Part shown: piece after piece, positions 27,069 to 37,709 of the stretch
Layout: the number at the start of each line of letters is the position of its first letter
How positions within the stretch are numbered: position 1 is the first letter of the stretch
Origin: Gammaproteobacteria bacterium
Lineage (GTDB): Bacteria > Pseudomonadota > Gammaproteobacteria > Chromatiales > Chromatiaceae
Assembly: GCA_011390365.1 (NCBI GenBank)
Contig: JAABSM010000007.1
Coordinates: 1-64,000, forward strand
Direction: 5' to 3'
Length of the DNA stretch: 64,000 nucleotides
The notes under the pieces: generated by a model
Databases searched by the model: none
What the model saw: only the letters and a program-made list of their open reading frames with translations
Told to the model about the DNA's origin: nothing
Made by a program: the position numbers and the translations under genes

Positions 27069-30000
27069 ATGCGCCTGGAGAAGATCAAACTGGCCGGATT
27101 CAAATCCTTCGTGGACCCTACCTCGGTGCGTATCCCCAGCAACCTGGTGGGCATCGTGGGTCCCAACGGCTGCGGCAAGTCGAACGTCATCGACGCGGTG
27201 CGCTGGGTGATGGGCGAGTCCTCCGCCAAGATGCTGCGTGGCGAGTCGATGGCGGATGTCATCTTCAACGGCTCCAACAGCCGCAAGCCAGTGGGGCAGG
27301 CCAGCATCGAACTGGTCTTTGATAACGGCGAAGGGCGCGCCGGCGGCCAGTACGCCCTGTTCAATCAGATCTCGGTACGCCGCGTGGTCACCCGCGACGG
27401 CCAATCCAACTACTCTCTCAACGGCGCCCGCTGTCGCCGTCGCGACATCACCGACCTCTTTCTCGGCACCGGGCTGGGGCCGCGCAGCTACTCGATCATC
27501 GAACAGGGCATGATCTCGCGCCTGATCGAGGCCCGTCCCGAGGACCTGCGCCTGTTCCTGGAAGAGGCCGCCGGCATCTCCAAGTACAAGGAGCGCCGCC
27601 GCGAGACCGAGAACCGCATTCGCCATACCCGCGAGAACCTGGAGCGCCTCAACGACCTGCGTGAGGAGTTGGCCAAGCAGCTCGAACACCTCAAACGTCA
27701 GGCGGCGGTGGCGGAGAAGTACAAGGAGCTGAAGGAGCAGGAGCGCCGCCTCAAGGCGGAGCTGCTGGCGCTGCGCCAGCGCGTCCTGGCTCGCCAGATC
27801 GCCGAGCTGGAGGAGCGACTGGCGCGCCTCGAAGACGACAAGGAGAAATCGGTCGCCCGCCAGCGCGGGCTGGAGGCGCGTATCGCCGGCGACCGGGAGC
27901 GCTATACCGAAACCAACGACCGCTTCAACGAGCGCCAGGGGTTGTTTTACGCGGTCGGTAGCGAGATCGCCCGCATCGAGCAGGCCCAGCGCTTCGCCCG
28001 CGAGAATCGTGCCGCGCTGGAGCAGCAGGTGGAGCGGGTCAAGCAGGAGTTGCGTCAGGCCACCGACAACAGCGAGCTCGACCACCAGCGTCTCGAAGAG
28101 ACCGCCGAGCAACTGGCTTCGGAAGAGCCCCGTCGCGACGAACTGAGCGAGCGGGAGGCCGAGGCGGAGACCCGCATCAGCGAGTTGGAGCAACGCATCA
28201 AGGACGCCGAGGCGGAGTGGGAGACGTTCAATCGCGAGGCGGCCCAGCCGGCCCAGACCGCCCAGGTGGAGCGTACCAAGATGAACCACCTGGAACAGCG
28301 GGAGGAGGAGCGGCGCGGTCGCAAGCAGCGGCTGCGGGACGAGCTGGGGCGCCTCGACCCGAGCGAGACCGAGGGCCAGGTCGAGGAGCTGGTGGAGCAG
28401 GTGGCCCAGCAGGAGCTGGTGGTCGCCGAGCTGGAAGAGGGCAAGCCGCGCATCCTCGAGGAGATCGAATCCCAGCGCCGCGCCATCCACGAACGAACCG
28501 GCGCGCTCAACGATACCCGCTCGGAACTGCAGCGTCTCACCGGTCGCATGTCCGCCCTCTCCACCTTGCAAAAGGAGGCCCTGGGCGAGACCGACCGCGC
28601 CGCCGGCGAGTGGCTCCGCCAGCACCAGATCGATGAAACCCGCCGTCTTGCCCGCCAGCTCGACGTCAATCCCCGTTGGCAGTCCGCGGTGGAGCAGGTG
28701 CTGGGGGATTTCGTGCAGGCGCTGGAGCTGGATCGGCTGGAGAGCCTGGAGACTGGCGAGGCGCGATTGGAGAAAGGCCATCTCGCCTTCGTTGCATCGC
28801 CGACCGACGCCGCTGAGGTCGAAAGGGGGGAGGGCGAGTGGCTGATCGATCAGACCGGCTCCGCGGGGCTGATCGGCGATCTGCTGCGCGGCATTCGCAT
28901 CGCCGAATCCCCCCCCCAGGCGTGGCGAATCCGCCCCCAGCTGGCCCCAGGCGAATCGGTGATCACCCCCGACGGCCTGTGGCTGGGGCGCAACTGGATG
29001 CGTCTCGACGCCGGCGAGGCGGAGCAGGGCGGGGTGCTGGAGCGGGAGCGCCAGCTCAAGGAGCTGGAACGGGCGATCAGCGAGGCGGAGCAGCGGGAAG
29101 CCACCCTGAAGCTGGCCAATGAACAGGACAACGAGGCCCTGCGCGCCGCCGAGCAGCGGCGGGAGGCGCTGCAGAACGAACTCACCGCCGGCGAACGCCA
29201 GCTCGCCGGCCTGCGTTCCGAGGCCGGCGCCAAGGCGGCGCGACTCGATCAACTGCGGGGTCGCCGCGAACAACTGCAACAGGAGCTCGAAGAGCTGGAA
29301 CAGCGCGATCAGAGCGATCGCGAGGAGATGGAACAGGCGCGCATGCTGCTCCATCAGTCCCTGGAGCAGATGGAACACTTCGCCGAACAGCGGGAGCAGA
29401 TGGCGCGCAACCGGGAAGGGCTGCGGGAACAGCTGGAAACGGTGCGCAACAGCACCCGCGAGGTGCGCACCGAACTGCGCGCGCTGGAGCAGCGGATCAG
29501 CGCCCTGCGCTCCAGCCACGACTCCCTCGCCGCCAACCTGCAACGGGAAGAGGGCCGGGTAGGGCAATTGCGGGAACGGCGCGAAGAGCTGATCGCAAAG
29601 CTGGAAGAGAGCGGCGAACCCCTGGAGGGCTATGCCGAACAGCTGGAGCATCAGCTCGCCCGCCGGGTCGAGGTGGAGAAGGAGCTGGGCGAGGCCCGCG
29701 CCGAGCTGGAAGAGGTGGAAGGCCGCCTGCGTCAGCTCGAAAAGGAGCGGGGCGAGGCGGAGCAGACCGTCACCCGCGCCAACGACCGCATGAATGACAC
29801 CCGGGTCAAGCGCCAGGAGGTGCTGGTGCGCCTGAAGACCGTCGAGGAGCAGCTCAGGGAGACCGGTTTCGATGGCGGCGAGCTATTGAAAGAGCTGGCG
29901 GAGGAGGCCGATCCCGCCGAATGGGAGCGCCAGCTCGGTGACCTGGATGGCCGCATCCGCCGCCTCGGCGCCATCAATCTGGCCGCCATCGAGGAGTACA

Positions 30001-30578
30001 AGGAGCGCTCGGAGCGATCCACCTATCTCGACGAACAGCACAAGGACATTACCGACTCGCTGGAGACCCTGGAAAGCGCCATCCACAAGATCGACAAGGA
30101 GACCCGCGGGCGATTTAAAGAGACGTTTGAGCGGGTCAACAACGGCCTGAAGGAGAAGTTCCCCCAGCTCTTCGGCGGCGGTCACGCCTATCTGGAGCTC
30201 ACCGGCGACGACCTGCTCAATACCGGCGTCACCGTCATGGCGCGCCCGCCGGGCAAGCGCAACTCCAGTATTCATCTGCTATCCGGCGGCGAAAAGGCCC
30301 TCACCGCGGTGGCGCTGGTGTTCTCCATCTTCGAACTCAACCCCGCCCCCTTCTGCATGCTCGACGAGGTCGACGCACCCCTGGATGACGCCAACGTCGG
30401 TCGATTCTGTGAGCTGGTCAAGACCATGTCCGAGCGGGTTCAGTTTATCATCATCAGCCACAACAAGATCACCATGGAGATCGCCAACCAGCTGATGGGC
30501 GTCACCATGCACGAACCCGGCGTCTCGCGGCTGGTCTCGGTGGATGTTAACGAAGCGGTTAAGCTGGCTGCCGCCTGA
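27069..30578 (+). CDS. smc: Chromosome segregation protein SMC
   Basis: SMC dimers organise and segregate the chromosome with ScpA/ScpB. The 1169 residues are full length: N-terminal ATPase half with P-loop GPNGCGKSN (31-39) and KSFVDPT start, a first coiled coil rich in Glu/Gln/Arg, a hinge around residues 510-620, a second coiled coil, and the C-terminal half with signature LSGGEKAL (1071-1078), Walker B MLDEVDAPLDDAN and a final switch His. The ATG at 27069 gives the usual MRLxxIKLAGFKSF start. smc-zipA-ligA is a conserved gammaproteobacterial order, but here a 434-base repeat-bearing gap separates smc from zipA. Confidence 0.97.
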   Translation: MRLEKIKLAGFKSFVDPTSVRIPSNLVGIVGPNGCGKSNVIDAVRWVMGESSAKMLRGESMADVIFNGSNSRKPVGQASIELVFDNGEGRAGGQYALFNQISVRRVVTRDGQSNYSLNGARCRRRDITDLFLGTGLGPRSYSIIEQGMISRLIEARPEDLRLFLEEAAGISKYKERRRETENRIRHTRENLERLNDLREELAKQLEHLKRQAAVAEKYKELKEQERRLKAELLALRQRVLARQIAELEERLARLEDDKEKSVARQRGLEARIAGDRERYTETNDRFNERQGLFYAVGSEIARIEQAQRFARENRAALEQQVERVKQELRQATDNSELDHQRLEETAEQLASEEPRRDELSEREAEAETRISELEQRIKDAEAEWETFNREAAQPAQTAQVERTKMNHLEQREEERRGRKQRLRDELGRLDPSETEGQVEELVEQVAQQELVVAELEEGKPRILEEIESQRRAIHERTGALNDTRSELQRLTGRMSALSTLQKEALGETDRAAGEWLRQHQIDETRRLARQLDVNPRWQSAVEQVLGDFVQALELDRLESLETGEARLEKGHLAFVASPTDAAEVERGEGEWLIDQTGSAGLIGDLLRGIRIAESPPQAWRIRPQLAPGESVITPDGLWLGRNWMRLDAGEAEQGGVLERERQLKELERAISEAEQREATLKLANEQDNEALRAAEQRREALQNELTAGERQLAGLRSEAGAKAARLDQLRGRREQLQQELEELEQRDQSDREEMEQARMLLHQSLEQMEHFAEQREQMARNREGLREQLETVRNSTREVRTELRALEQRISALRSSHDSLAANLQREEGRVGQLRERREELIAKLEESGEPLEGYAEQLEHQLARRVEVEKELGEARAELEEVEGRLRQLEKERGEAEQTVTRANDRMNDTRVKRQEVLVRLKTVEEQLRETGFDGGELLKELAEEADPAEWERQLGDLDGRIRRLGAINLAAIEEYKERSERSTYLDEQHKDITDSLETLESAIHKIDKETRGRFKETFERVNNGLKEKFPQLFGGGHAYLELTGDDLLNTGVTVMARPPGKRNSSIHLLSGGEKALTAVALVFSIFELNPAPFCMLDEVDAPLDDANVGRFCELVKTMSERVQFIIISHNKITMEIANQLMGVTMHEPGVSRLVSVDVNEAVKLAAA

Positions 30579-30587
30579 GGTTTTTTT

Positions 30588-30616
30588 GGACAGGATTCAC
30601 GGGATTTTCAGGATTT
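30588..30616. repeat. ACAGGATT-type repeat, copy 2
   Basis: Shares GGACAGGATTCACGGGATT exactly with 3578-3596, then TTCAGGATT. Confidence 0.6.
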
Positions 30617-30861
30617 CGTTGGGGCAGTTGCGATGAAGCGCGGCGAAGCCCGATGTAACGGCGGCACCTATCCCCGGATTCCGCAAGGCTTCATATGGGC
30701 TGCGCCAGCATTGGTTCAAGGATGAGGGAGACGGTGGCTGATCTCAGGCAGTGTGCCTGAAAAGCCCACAAGCCTGCAACAAAGCCCCAAAGCCGGCTCC
30801 CCCCTTCGCAAAGGGGGGCTGGGGGGGGGATTTTCCAGGCCGGAGTCGACCAATGATGGCT

Positions 30862-30886
30862 GGATCCCACGCGCTGCGTGGGATCC
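30862..30886. repeat. Perfect GGATCCCACGC hairpin
   Basis: GGATCCCACGC and GCGTGGGATCC flank a 3-base loop. It lies within the smc-zipA spacer, with no T tract directly after it. Confidence 0.6.
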
Positions 30887-31012
30887 TGTTTCGGCGCTCC
30901 GCGCCGGTTGCAGATTTTTTGATAACCCGGATAATTGGGCGATTGAGCGACACGCAGTAAACATCGGCGGCCCAAGGGCACGCCGGACGAACTCGCAAAG
31001 GTAGAAGACTGA

Positions 31013-33798
<2,786 letters not shown>

Positions 33799-33867
33799 TG
33801 GTGTTGGATTTTGGGACATGTGAGAAAGCAGGTGGTTATAATCGTGGAAATTCCAACAAAAATGGGG

Positions 33868-33887
33868 CTAGACTCCCGTCTAACCCC
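33868..33887. terminator. Possible terminator downstream of ligA
   Basis: GGGGCTAGAC and GTCTAACCCC pair around a short TCCC loop, with a weak TTGATTT tail. It could serve ligA or a former tRNA gene on the other strand. Confidence 0.45.
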
Positions 33888-33900
33888 TTGATTTGTTCCG

Positions 33901-33942
33901 TGGGTCATGAAGGATTCGAACCTTAGACCAATGGATTAAGAG
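33901..33942 (-). other. 3' fragment of a tRNA-Lys gene, probable attachment site
   Basis: Read on the minus strand this is the last ~42 bases of a tRNA-Lys(CUU): the anticodon-loop segment CTCTTAATC, variable loop, T arm with GGTTCGAATCC, acceptor strand ATGACCC and discriminator A. The 5' half and the CCA are absent. Similarity begins at the anticodon loop, the usual crossover point of tyrosine recombinases that integrate at tRNA genes, so it is probably an att remnant. No integrase gene is visible in the window. It marks the left edge of the AT-rich block. Confidence 0.72.
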
Positions 33943-34169
33943 AACAAAGCCAAGGGGTACTACAAGGGACAGTAGAGCGCAAAAACAACAACATAGCGCA
34001 ACGAAATAGGCCAAACCGGGACAGTTTGGCGCAAGACGGTGGACAGATTGTGGACACTGAGGCAATATAACCCAACGTAAAGATAGTTAAAGGGATGTGC
34101 GCCTGTTTCTGTATGCGGCGTCTCGCTCAATGCTGATCCGACCCCAATTTCCTTAAAAGCATTAAATAT
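33943..34169. other. AT-rich spacer at the start of the accessory block
   Basis: Contains two GTCCAC/TGTCC-like stretches (GGACAGTTTGGCGCAAGACGG and GTGGACAGATTGTGGACAC) around 34018-34060, a style often seen near integrase attachment sites. No gene is supported. Confidence 0.4.
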
Positions 34170-35316
34170 ATGTGTAATTTGCGTAAATTTGCGCTCATTG
34201 GTGCCATCTATGAGCTCACTGTAGACTTCGTAAATAGCAAATTCGTCGATGTTGTGCGAAAAAATATAGACTTAATAATTTTGATGGTAATGATAATTAC
34301 AATGGGGAATTTCGTTGCCGAAGGCTTTGAAAATGGGATTGTAGAGCAAGCACGACATGACAATGAAACCAGGGAAGCAATCGAAATTAGAGGCCAGTAT
34401 GGAGATAGCTTTGGATGGCTAACTTCGATATTTACTGCATCAGGTTTTGTTTTATTACTATTCGCATATATATATCAAAAGAGAGAATATAAGCTTGCGT
34501 CTAACGAGTTGAAGATGACGCGTGAAACGATGCAAAGGCAAGGATATCAAGCTGAGTTAACCGAACGAATTAAGCGGCATAATGATGTCATCGGTAGATT
34601 AAATGTTAAAGAAAAGCGAGGATATCGGGCTTTCGAACAGTTGCACCTTGAATTGACATATATTCATTTCAGAAAGCATGGCTTCGATGATATTGATATG
34701 GCGACAATGGCTGCAGCCATTAAAGACAAAGAAGCAAAGTCGAAGTATCTCCTGCGACTCAAAGACCTACGAGACAAACTGGACAGGAAATACTATAGAG
34801 AAATAATTGAATATTTGAAAGTAAAAGGTACGCCTTGGACGCCGCCGCCATCTATTACCATTAATGTGGGCCTGGAGTACGGCGTGTATTTCAAAGAATT
34901 AATTTTCGAACAAGATGGTTATGATTATTTAAGTTACCTAAAAAGTATAATTGGCGTTATAGAATACATATGCGATTTAGAACTCCCAGGTAATAGCGAT
35001 AAAATGATTGCCAAAAACATTCGATATCTTGCTTCTCAAATGCCAAAATACGGAACAGGTATTGCTTTTTTACTATACCGGAACTTTTAACTCACCATCA
35101 ACAAACCAAGAGATGAAGCAATTAGGATTATTTAAGAAATATGGTGGATTTGATAATATTCGAGAATATTCGTTATATTCATCTGCAGATGTTCGCCGTA
35201 AAGGAATTAAGGAAACGTTTGCGAAATTAGATGATTTCGAATATTCCCGGACACGCGAACTAGGACTATATAATGAGCAAGATTCATGCGCCGAAACTGA
35301 TGAGATACAACGCTAG
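34170..35316 (+). pseudogene. Frameshifted putative phage abortive-infection membrane protein (putAbiC-like)
   Basis: The first 306 codons (34170-35090) encode two membrane segments (about 33-50 and 88-106), then a soluble helical part. The frame then changes: an extra G at 35052/35053 truncates it. Removing one G restores QMPKYEQVLLFYYTGTF and a further ~75 residues to the stop at 35314-35316. The resulting tail with KYEQVLLFYY resembles the ending of the putative AbiC-like (putAbiC) phage-defence family, in which two N-terminal membrane helices precede a soluble domain. Base composition is far more AT-rich than flanking genes. It could be a real mutation, a sequencing error or a programmed shift. 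It lies just inside the tRNA-Lys fragment, a typical defence-gene niche. Confidence 0.6.
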
Positions 35317-35342
35317 TATTCGTTCATTCAAAAAATAGCGGC

Positions 35343-35547
35343 GTAGGGTGCGTTAGCCCTGCCCCGATTGAAGCCGAAAAGGGCGGTCACCCACCCAACG
35401 GAGATTCGTCGTTAAGCTATATGGAACACCGCAGGGCGCAACGCATCACTTTTCCAAATGTTGAACTTGCGGCATGGTGCGTTACGGCGCGCGCAAGTCT
35501 CGATGGCGGACCATAACCTTGGGGCATGCGCGCCTAACGTACCCTAC
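35343..35547. repeat. R-family palindromic repeat, copy 1
   Basis: About 205 bp bounded by inverted repeats GTAGGGTGCGTTAG and TAACGTACCCTAC, with an inner GGTGCGTTACGGCGCGCGCA unit. Copies 2 (36281-36485) and 3 (36776-36981) are nearly identical, and a fragment lies at 37490-37527. Copies 1 and 3 share about 40 further bases past their right end (through AAGATAT). Confidence 0.75.
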
Positions 35548-35592
35548 AACTACGATTATTCATTGGTCGGCGATGGGCTATAAGATATAGAA

Positions 35593-35680
35593 ATGAAGAC
35601 AGTATACATTGAAACATCAATAGTGAGTTACTTGCGGGAGAAGCCAAGCAGTCAAATCGTAACAGCAGCTCGCCAGTTGG
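35593..35680 (+). pseudogene. PIN-domain toxin gene fragment, cut by an S-family repeat
   Basis: The reading frame starts MKTVYIETSIVSYLREKPS, which is the N-terminus of VapC-like PIN-domain ribonucleases with the first catalytic Asp/Glu region (IETS). After about 28 codons (AARQL) the sequence passes directly into the S-family repeat at 35682, and translation continues in repeat-derived sequence to a stop at 35835. The rest of the PIN domain is missing, so the toxin is inactive. A small antitoxin-like gene at 37183-37383 may be a leftover partner. Confidence 0.65.
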
Positions 35681-35681
35681 C

Positions 35682-35840
35682 TCGTTACCAAGCTCTGCTT
35701 GGTAATTCCTGTCCCGCAAGCTCTGCTTTTAATGTGAAAAATGGGCAGCTATTTGGTGTAAATGGTACCCTATCCGGGTCAGGAGGCCGGCAAGCAGAGC
35801 TTGCCAGACATGCTTTACCAAGCAGAGCTTGGTAACGAGG
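35682..35840. repeat. S-family palindromic repeat, copy 1
   Basis: About 160 bp. It starts with the palindrome TTACCAAGCTCTGCTTGGTAA and ends with GGCAAGCAGAGCTTGCC and TTACCAAGCAGAGCTTGGTA. Copies 2 (36600-36758) and 3 (37022-37158, lacking the left palindrome) follow. This copy interrupts the PIN toxin gene. Confidence 0.75.
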
Positions 35841-35876
35841 AAACATGCCCCATACACTCAAAGAGGTACCAGAATC

Positions 35877-36089
35877 ATGAAAGCTGAGTTGACGGCAATT
35901 ATCAAAAAAGATGGTGATTGGTGGTTGGGCTGGGTTGAGGAGATTCCAGGCGCCAATGCACAGGAAAAGACGAAAGAGGAGTTAATGGTGAGCCTGAAGG
36001 AGGCGGCAAAGGACATTTTGGAGCTGCGCCGCGAGGAAGCAAAAATTCAGGCAATAAGTGATTACGAAGAAGTGCCTTTGGTGATATGA
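35877..36089 (+). CDS. hicB: HicB-like antitoxin
   Basis: A 70-residue protein of the HicB-like (DUF1902-related) family: DGDWWLGWVEEIPGANAQ is the family beta-sheet with the WxGWVEEIPG signature, followed by TKEELMVSLKEAAKDILE. No DNA-binding domain follows, so this is the short antitoxin form. The ATG is at 35877. Its stop overlaps the hicA start (ATGA), so the two are coupled, with antitoxin first. It neutralises the HicA toxin. Confidence 0.82.
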   Translation: MKAELTAIIKKDGDWWLGWVEEIPGANAQEKTKEELMVSLKEAAKDILELRREEAKIQAISDYEEVPLVI

Positions 36090-36271
36090 AGCGTAGTCGG
36101 CTGATAAAACACTTGTTGAGAAATGGGTGTGAATTATTGCGAGAAGGCGGGAGGCACTCAATTTGGAAGAATCGGAAGACCGGTGAGATGACTGCCGTGC
36201 CACGACATGTCGAGATAAAGGAATTGATGGCCAGAAAGATTTGCAGGGATCTTGGGATTATTGAACCTTGA
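36086..36271 (+). CDS. hicA: HicA-like mRNA interferase toxin
   Basis: A 61-residue double-stranded-RNA-binding fold toxin that cleaves mRNA. It has KRSRLIKHLLRNGCELLREGG then RHSIWKN, where the His is the catalytic residue, and the basic PRHVEIKELMARKICRDLGI end. Full length for HicA. It overlaps hicB by 4 bases. It is the only intact toxin-antitoxin pair in this block and could stabilise the element. Confidence 0.85.
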   Translation: MKRSRLIKHLLRNGCELLREGGRHSIWKNRKTGEMTAVPRHVEIKELMARKICRDLGIIEP

Positions 36272-36280
36272 GAGAGCGGC

Positions 36281-36485
36281 GTAGGGTGCGTTAGCCCTGC
36301 CCTGATTGAAGTCGAAGAGGGCGGTTACCCACCCAACGGAGATTCGTTGTAAAGCTATATGAGACAGCGCAGGGCGTAACGCACCATTCCTCCAAATGTT
36401 GAACTTTTGGCATGGTGCGTTACGGCGCGCGCAAATATTGGTGCAGGATTGAAATCGTGGGGCATGCGCGCCTAACGCACCCTAC
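36281..36485. repeat. R-family palindromic repeat, copy 2
   Basis: Same structure as copy 1, with GTAGGGTGCGTTAG / TAACGCACCCTAC ends. It lies directly after hicA and could act as its 3' hairpin. Confidence 0.75.
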
Positions 36486-36599
36486 AATGGCATTGCGTTA
36501 ATAATTACACGATACTACGGACCTTCGGAGGATGTAACGCACCTCTTTTTAATGAAGAGTTCGGGGTTTATATGCCTCCTTACCAAGCTCTGCTTTGCC
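36486..36599. other. Spacer with a stray S-repeat arm
   Basis: A CCTTACCAAGCTCTGCTTTG arm near 36577 precedes the full S copy 2. No gene seen. Confidence 0.5.
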
Positions 36600-36758
36600 T
36601 CGTTACCAAGCTCTGCTTGGTAATGCCTGTTCCACAAGCTCCGCTTGTAATGTAAAGAAAGGCGGCTATTTGTTGTGCATGTTGGCCTATCTGGCGCGGG
36701 TGATCGGCAAGCAGAGCTTGCCAGACATGCGTTACCAAGCAGAGCTTGGTAACGAGGA
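36600..36758. repeat. S-family palindromic repeat, copy 2
   Basis: Near-identical to copy 1, with both outer palindromes. It lies immediately before R copy 3. Confidence 0.75.
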
Positions 36759-36775
36759 AAGCTCGTGGCAGCGGC

Positions 36776-36981
36776 GTAGGGTGCGTTAGCCCTGCCCAGA
36801 TTAAAGACGGGGAGGGGCGGTTAAACACCCAATGCAGATGTATCTTTCGCGCACAAAAAACTCCGCAGGGCGTAACGCACCATCCCCCGGAATGTTGAAT
36901 TTGCGGCATGGTGCGTTACGGCGCGCGCAAGTCCCGATGGCGGGCCATAACCTTGGGGCATGCGCGCCTAACGCACCCTAC
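36776..36981. repeat. R-family palindromic repeat, copy 3
   Basis: Near-identical to copies 1 and 2. It is followed, as copy 1 is, by ATTCATTGGTGGGCGATGGG-type sequence, then by S copy 3 instead of the PIN gene. Confidence 0.75.
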
Positions 36982-37021
36982 AATTACGATTATTCATTGG
37001 TGGGCGATGGGCCGTAAGATA

Positions 37022-37158
37022 TGCCTGTTCCACAAGCTCCGCTTGTAATGTAAAGAAAGGGCGGTTATTTGTTGTGCATGGTGGCCTATCTGGCGCGGGT
37101 GGTCGGCAAGCAGAGCTTGCCAGACATGCGTTACCAAGCCGAGCTTGGTAACGAGGAA
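37022..37158. repeat. S-family palindromic repeat, copy 3
   Basis: Lacks the left palindrome but retains the GCCTGTTCCACAAGCTCCGC core and the right palindromes. It is followed by a small antitoxin-like gene. Confidence 0.72.
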
Positions 37159-37182
37159 TATGTACGCCAGAGGAGTTGTTAG

Positions 37183-37383
37183 GTGATAACCGATAGAGAA
37201 GGCGATTCAGTGATCGAAGAAATTCATCAGACACGGGAAAAAATCTCCGATCGATTCAATGGCAACATCGCCGCGATCGCCGAGGATGCAGAACAGCGGC
37301 AGAGGGAGTCAAAGCGTCGGATCTGGAAGGCAAAAAAGTCTGGTGGCGAACCTGACAACGAACCACAGGTTGGCGCGGTCTAG
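37183..37383 (+). CDS. Small antitoxin-like protein of unknown partner
   Basis: A 66-residue acidic-then-basic protein (DSVIEEIHQTREKISDRFNG then RRIWKAKKSGG). It resembles small proteins often found next to PIN toxins, so an antitoxin role is plausible but unproven. The GTG start at 37183 follows AGGAGTTGTTAG; a second GTG at 37210 is possible. Its TAG stop (37381-37383) lies inside the end of the MITE that begins at 37380, so its C-terminus may have been altered by insertion. No intact toxin is next to it; the broken PIN gene is 1.5 kb upstream. Confidence 0.5.
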   Translation: MITDREGDSVIEEIHQTREKISDRFNGNIAAIAEDAEQRQRESKRRIWKAKKSGGEPDNEPQVGAV

Positions 37384-37479
37384 TGCAGCACCCGCCAAGT
37401 GACCATGAATAATGCGGAGAGCAGGGCATTGATATTTATATAAATAGTGTTATTGCTTATTTGGCGGGTGCTGCACTAG
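37380..37479 (-). mobile_element. 100-bp MITE, copy 1
   Basis: Perfect 19-bp terminal inverted repeats CTAGTGCAGCACCCGCCAA (37380-37398) and its complement (37461-37479). The terminal CTAG may be a 4-bp target duplication. Copy 2 is at 41887-41986 in the opposite orientation. There is no coding capacity. Confidence 0.8.
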
Positions 37480-37489
37480 CTCTCGTAAA

Positions 37490-37527
37490 AAGGGTGCGTT
37501 AGCCCTGCCTCGATTGGAGTCGAAGTG
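37490..37527. repeat. R-family repeat fragment
   Basis: AGGGTGCGTTAGCCCTGCCT at 37491 onward matches the left end of the R copies. The rest is absent. It lies right after the MITE. Confidence 0.55.
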
Positions 37528-37559
37528 GATCATGCCGCCGGGGACTGGGGCGGCGTCGT

Positions 37560-37709
37560 TCATAGCCGAGGCGGGTCGAGGGCGGGTTCACCGTGATAGC
37601 GCTCGACGGTGTGGATGCGTACCGCCGAGTCGGTAAAGGCGCGGTTGCAGGGGTTCTTGCAGGGGTAATGGTGGGTGATCGGGTCAAAAACCGCTTCGAT
37701 GGGGGAGTT
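37560..37709 (-). other. Coding-like 49-codon extension in frame after the lipase stop
   Basis: Directly after the lipase TGA, in the same frame, 49 sense codons (NSPIEAVFDPITHHYPCKNP and onward to PALDPPRL) run to a second TGA at 37560-37562. Third-position G/C is high, like a true gene, and it has paired Cys residues and no stop. It could be an extension lost by a nonsense change, a stop-codon read-through product, or the end of a deleted gene. It is not recognised as a known family. Confidence 0.3.

Larger units (their letters stand above)
30579..31012. other. Repeat-bearing spacer between smc and zipA
   Basis: This spacer holds an ACAGGATT-type repeat (30588-30616), a G/C-rich palindromic arm (GCTCCCCCCTTCGCAAAGGG, about 30794-30813), a perfect 11-bp-stem hairpin (30862-30886) and a second hairpin CGGCGCTCCGCGCCG (about 30892-30906). 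No gene is seen. The conserved smc-zipA-ligA order has been expanded by inserted repeats. Confidence 0.6.

Noticed and set aside
27000-29651. 883-residue open frame antisense to smc
   Set aside because: The translation is low-complexity, Leu/Gln/His rich and matches no family. It is the GC-rich shadow of the smc reading frame.
33901-33942. Functional tRNA-Lys gene
   Set aside because: Only the 3' half from the anticodon loop is present; the 5' acceptor strand and D arm are missing.
35343-37158. Possible CRISPR array
   Set aside because: Units are 160-205 bp, internally palindromic and interleaved with genes. There are no 25-40 bp repeats with equal spacers and no cas genes.
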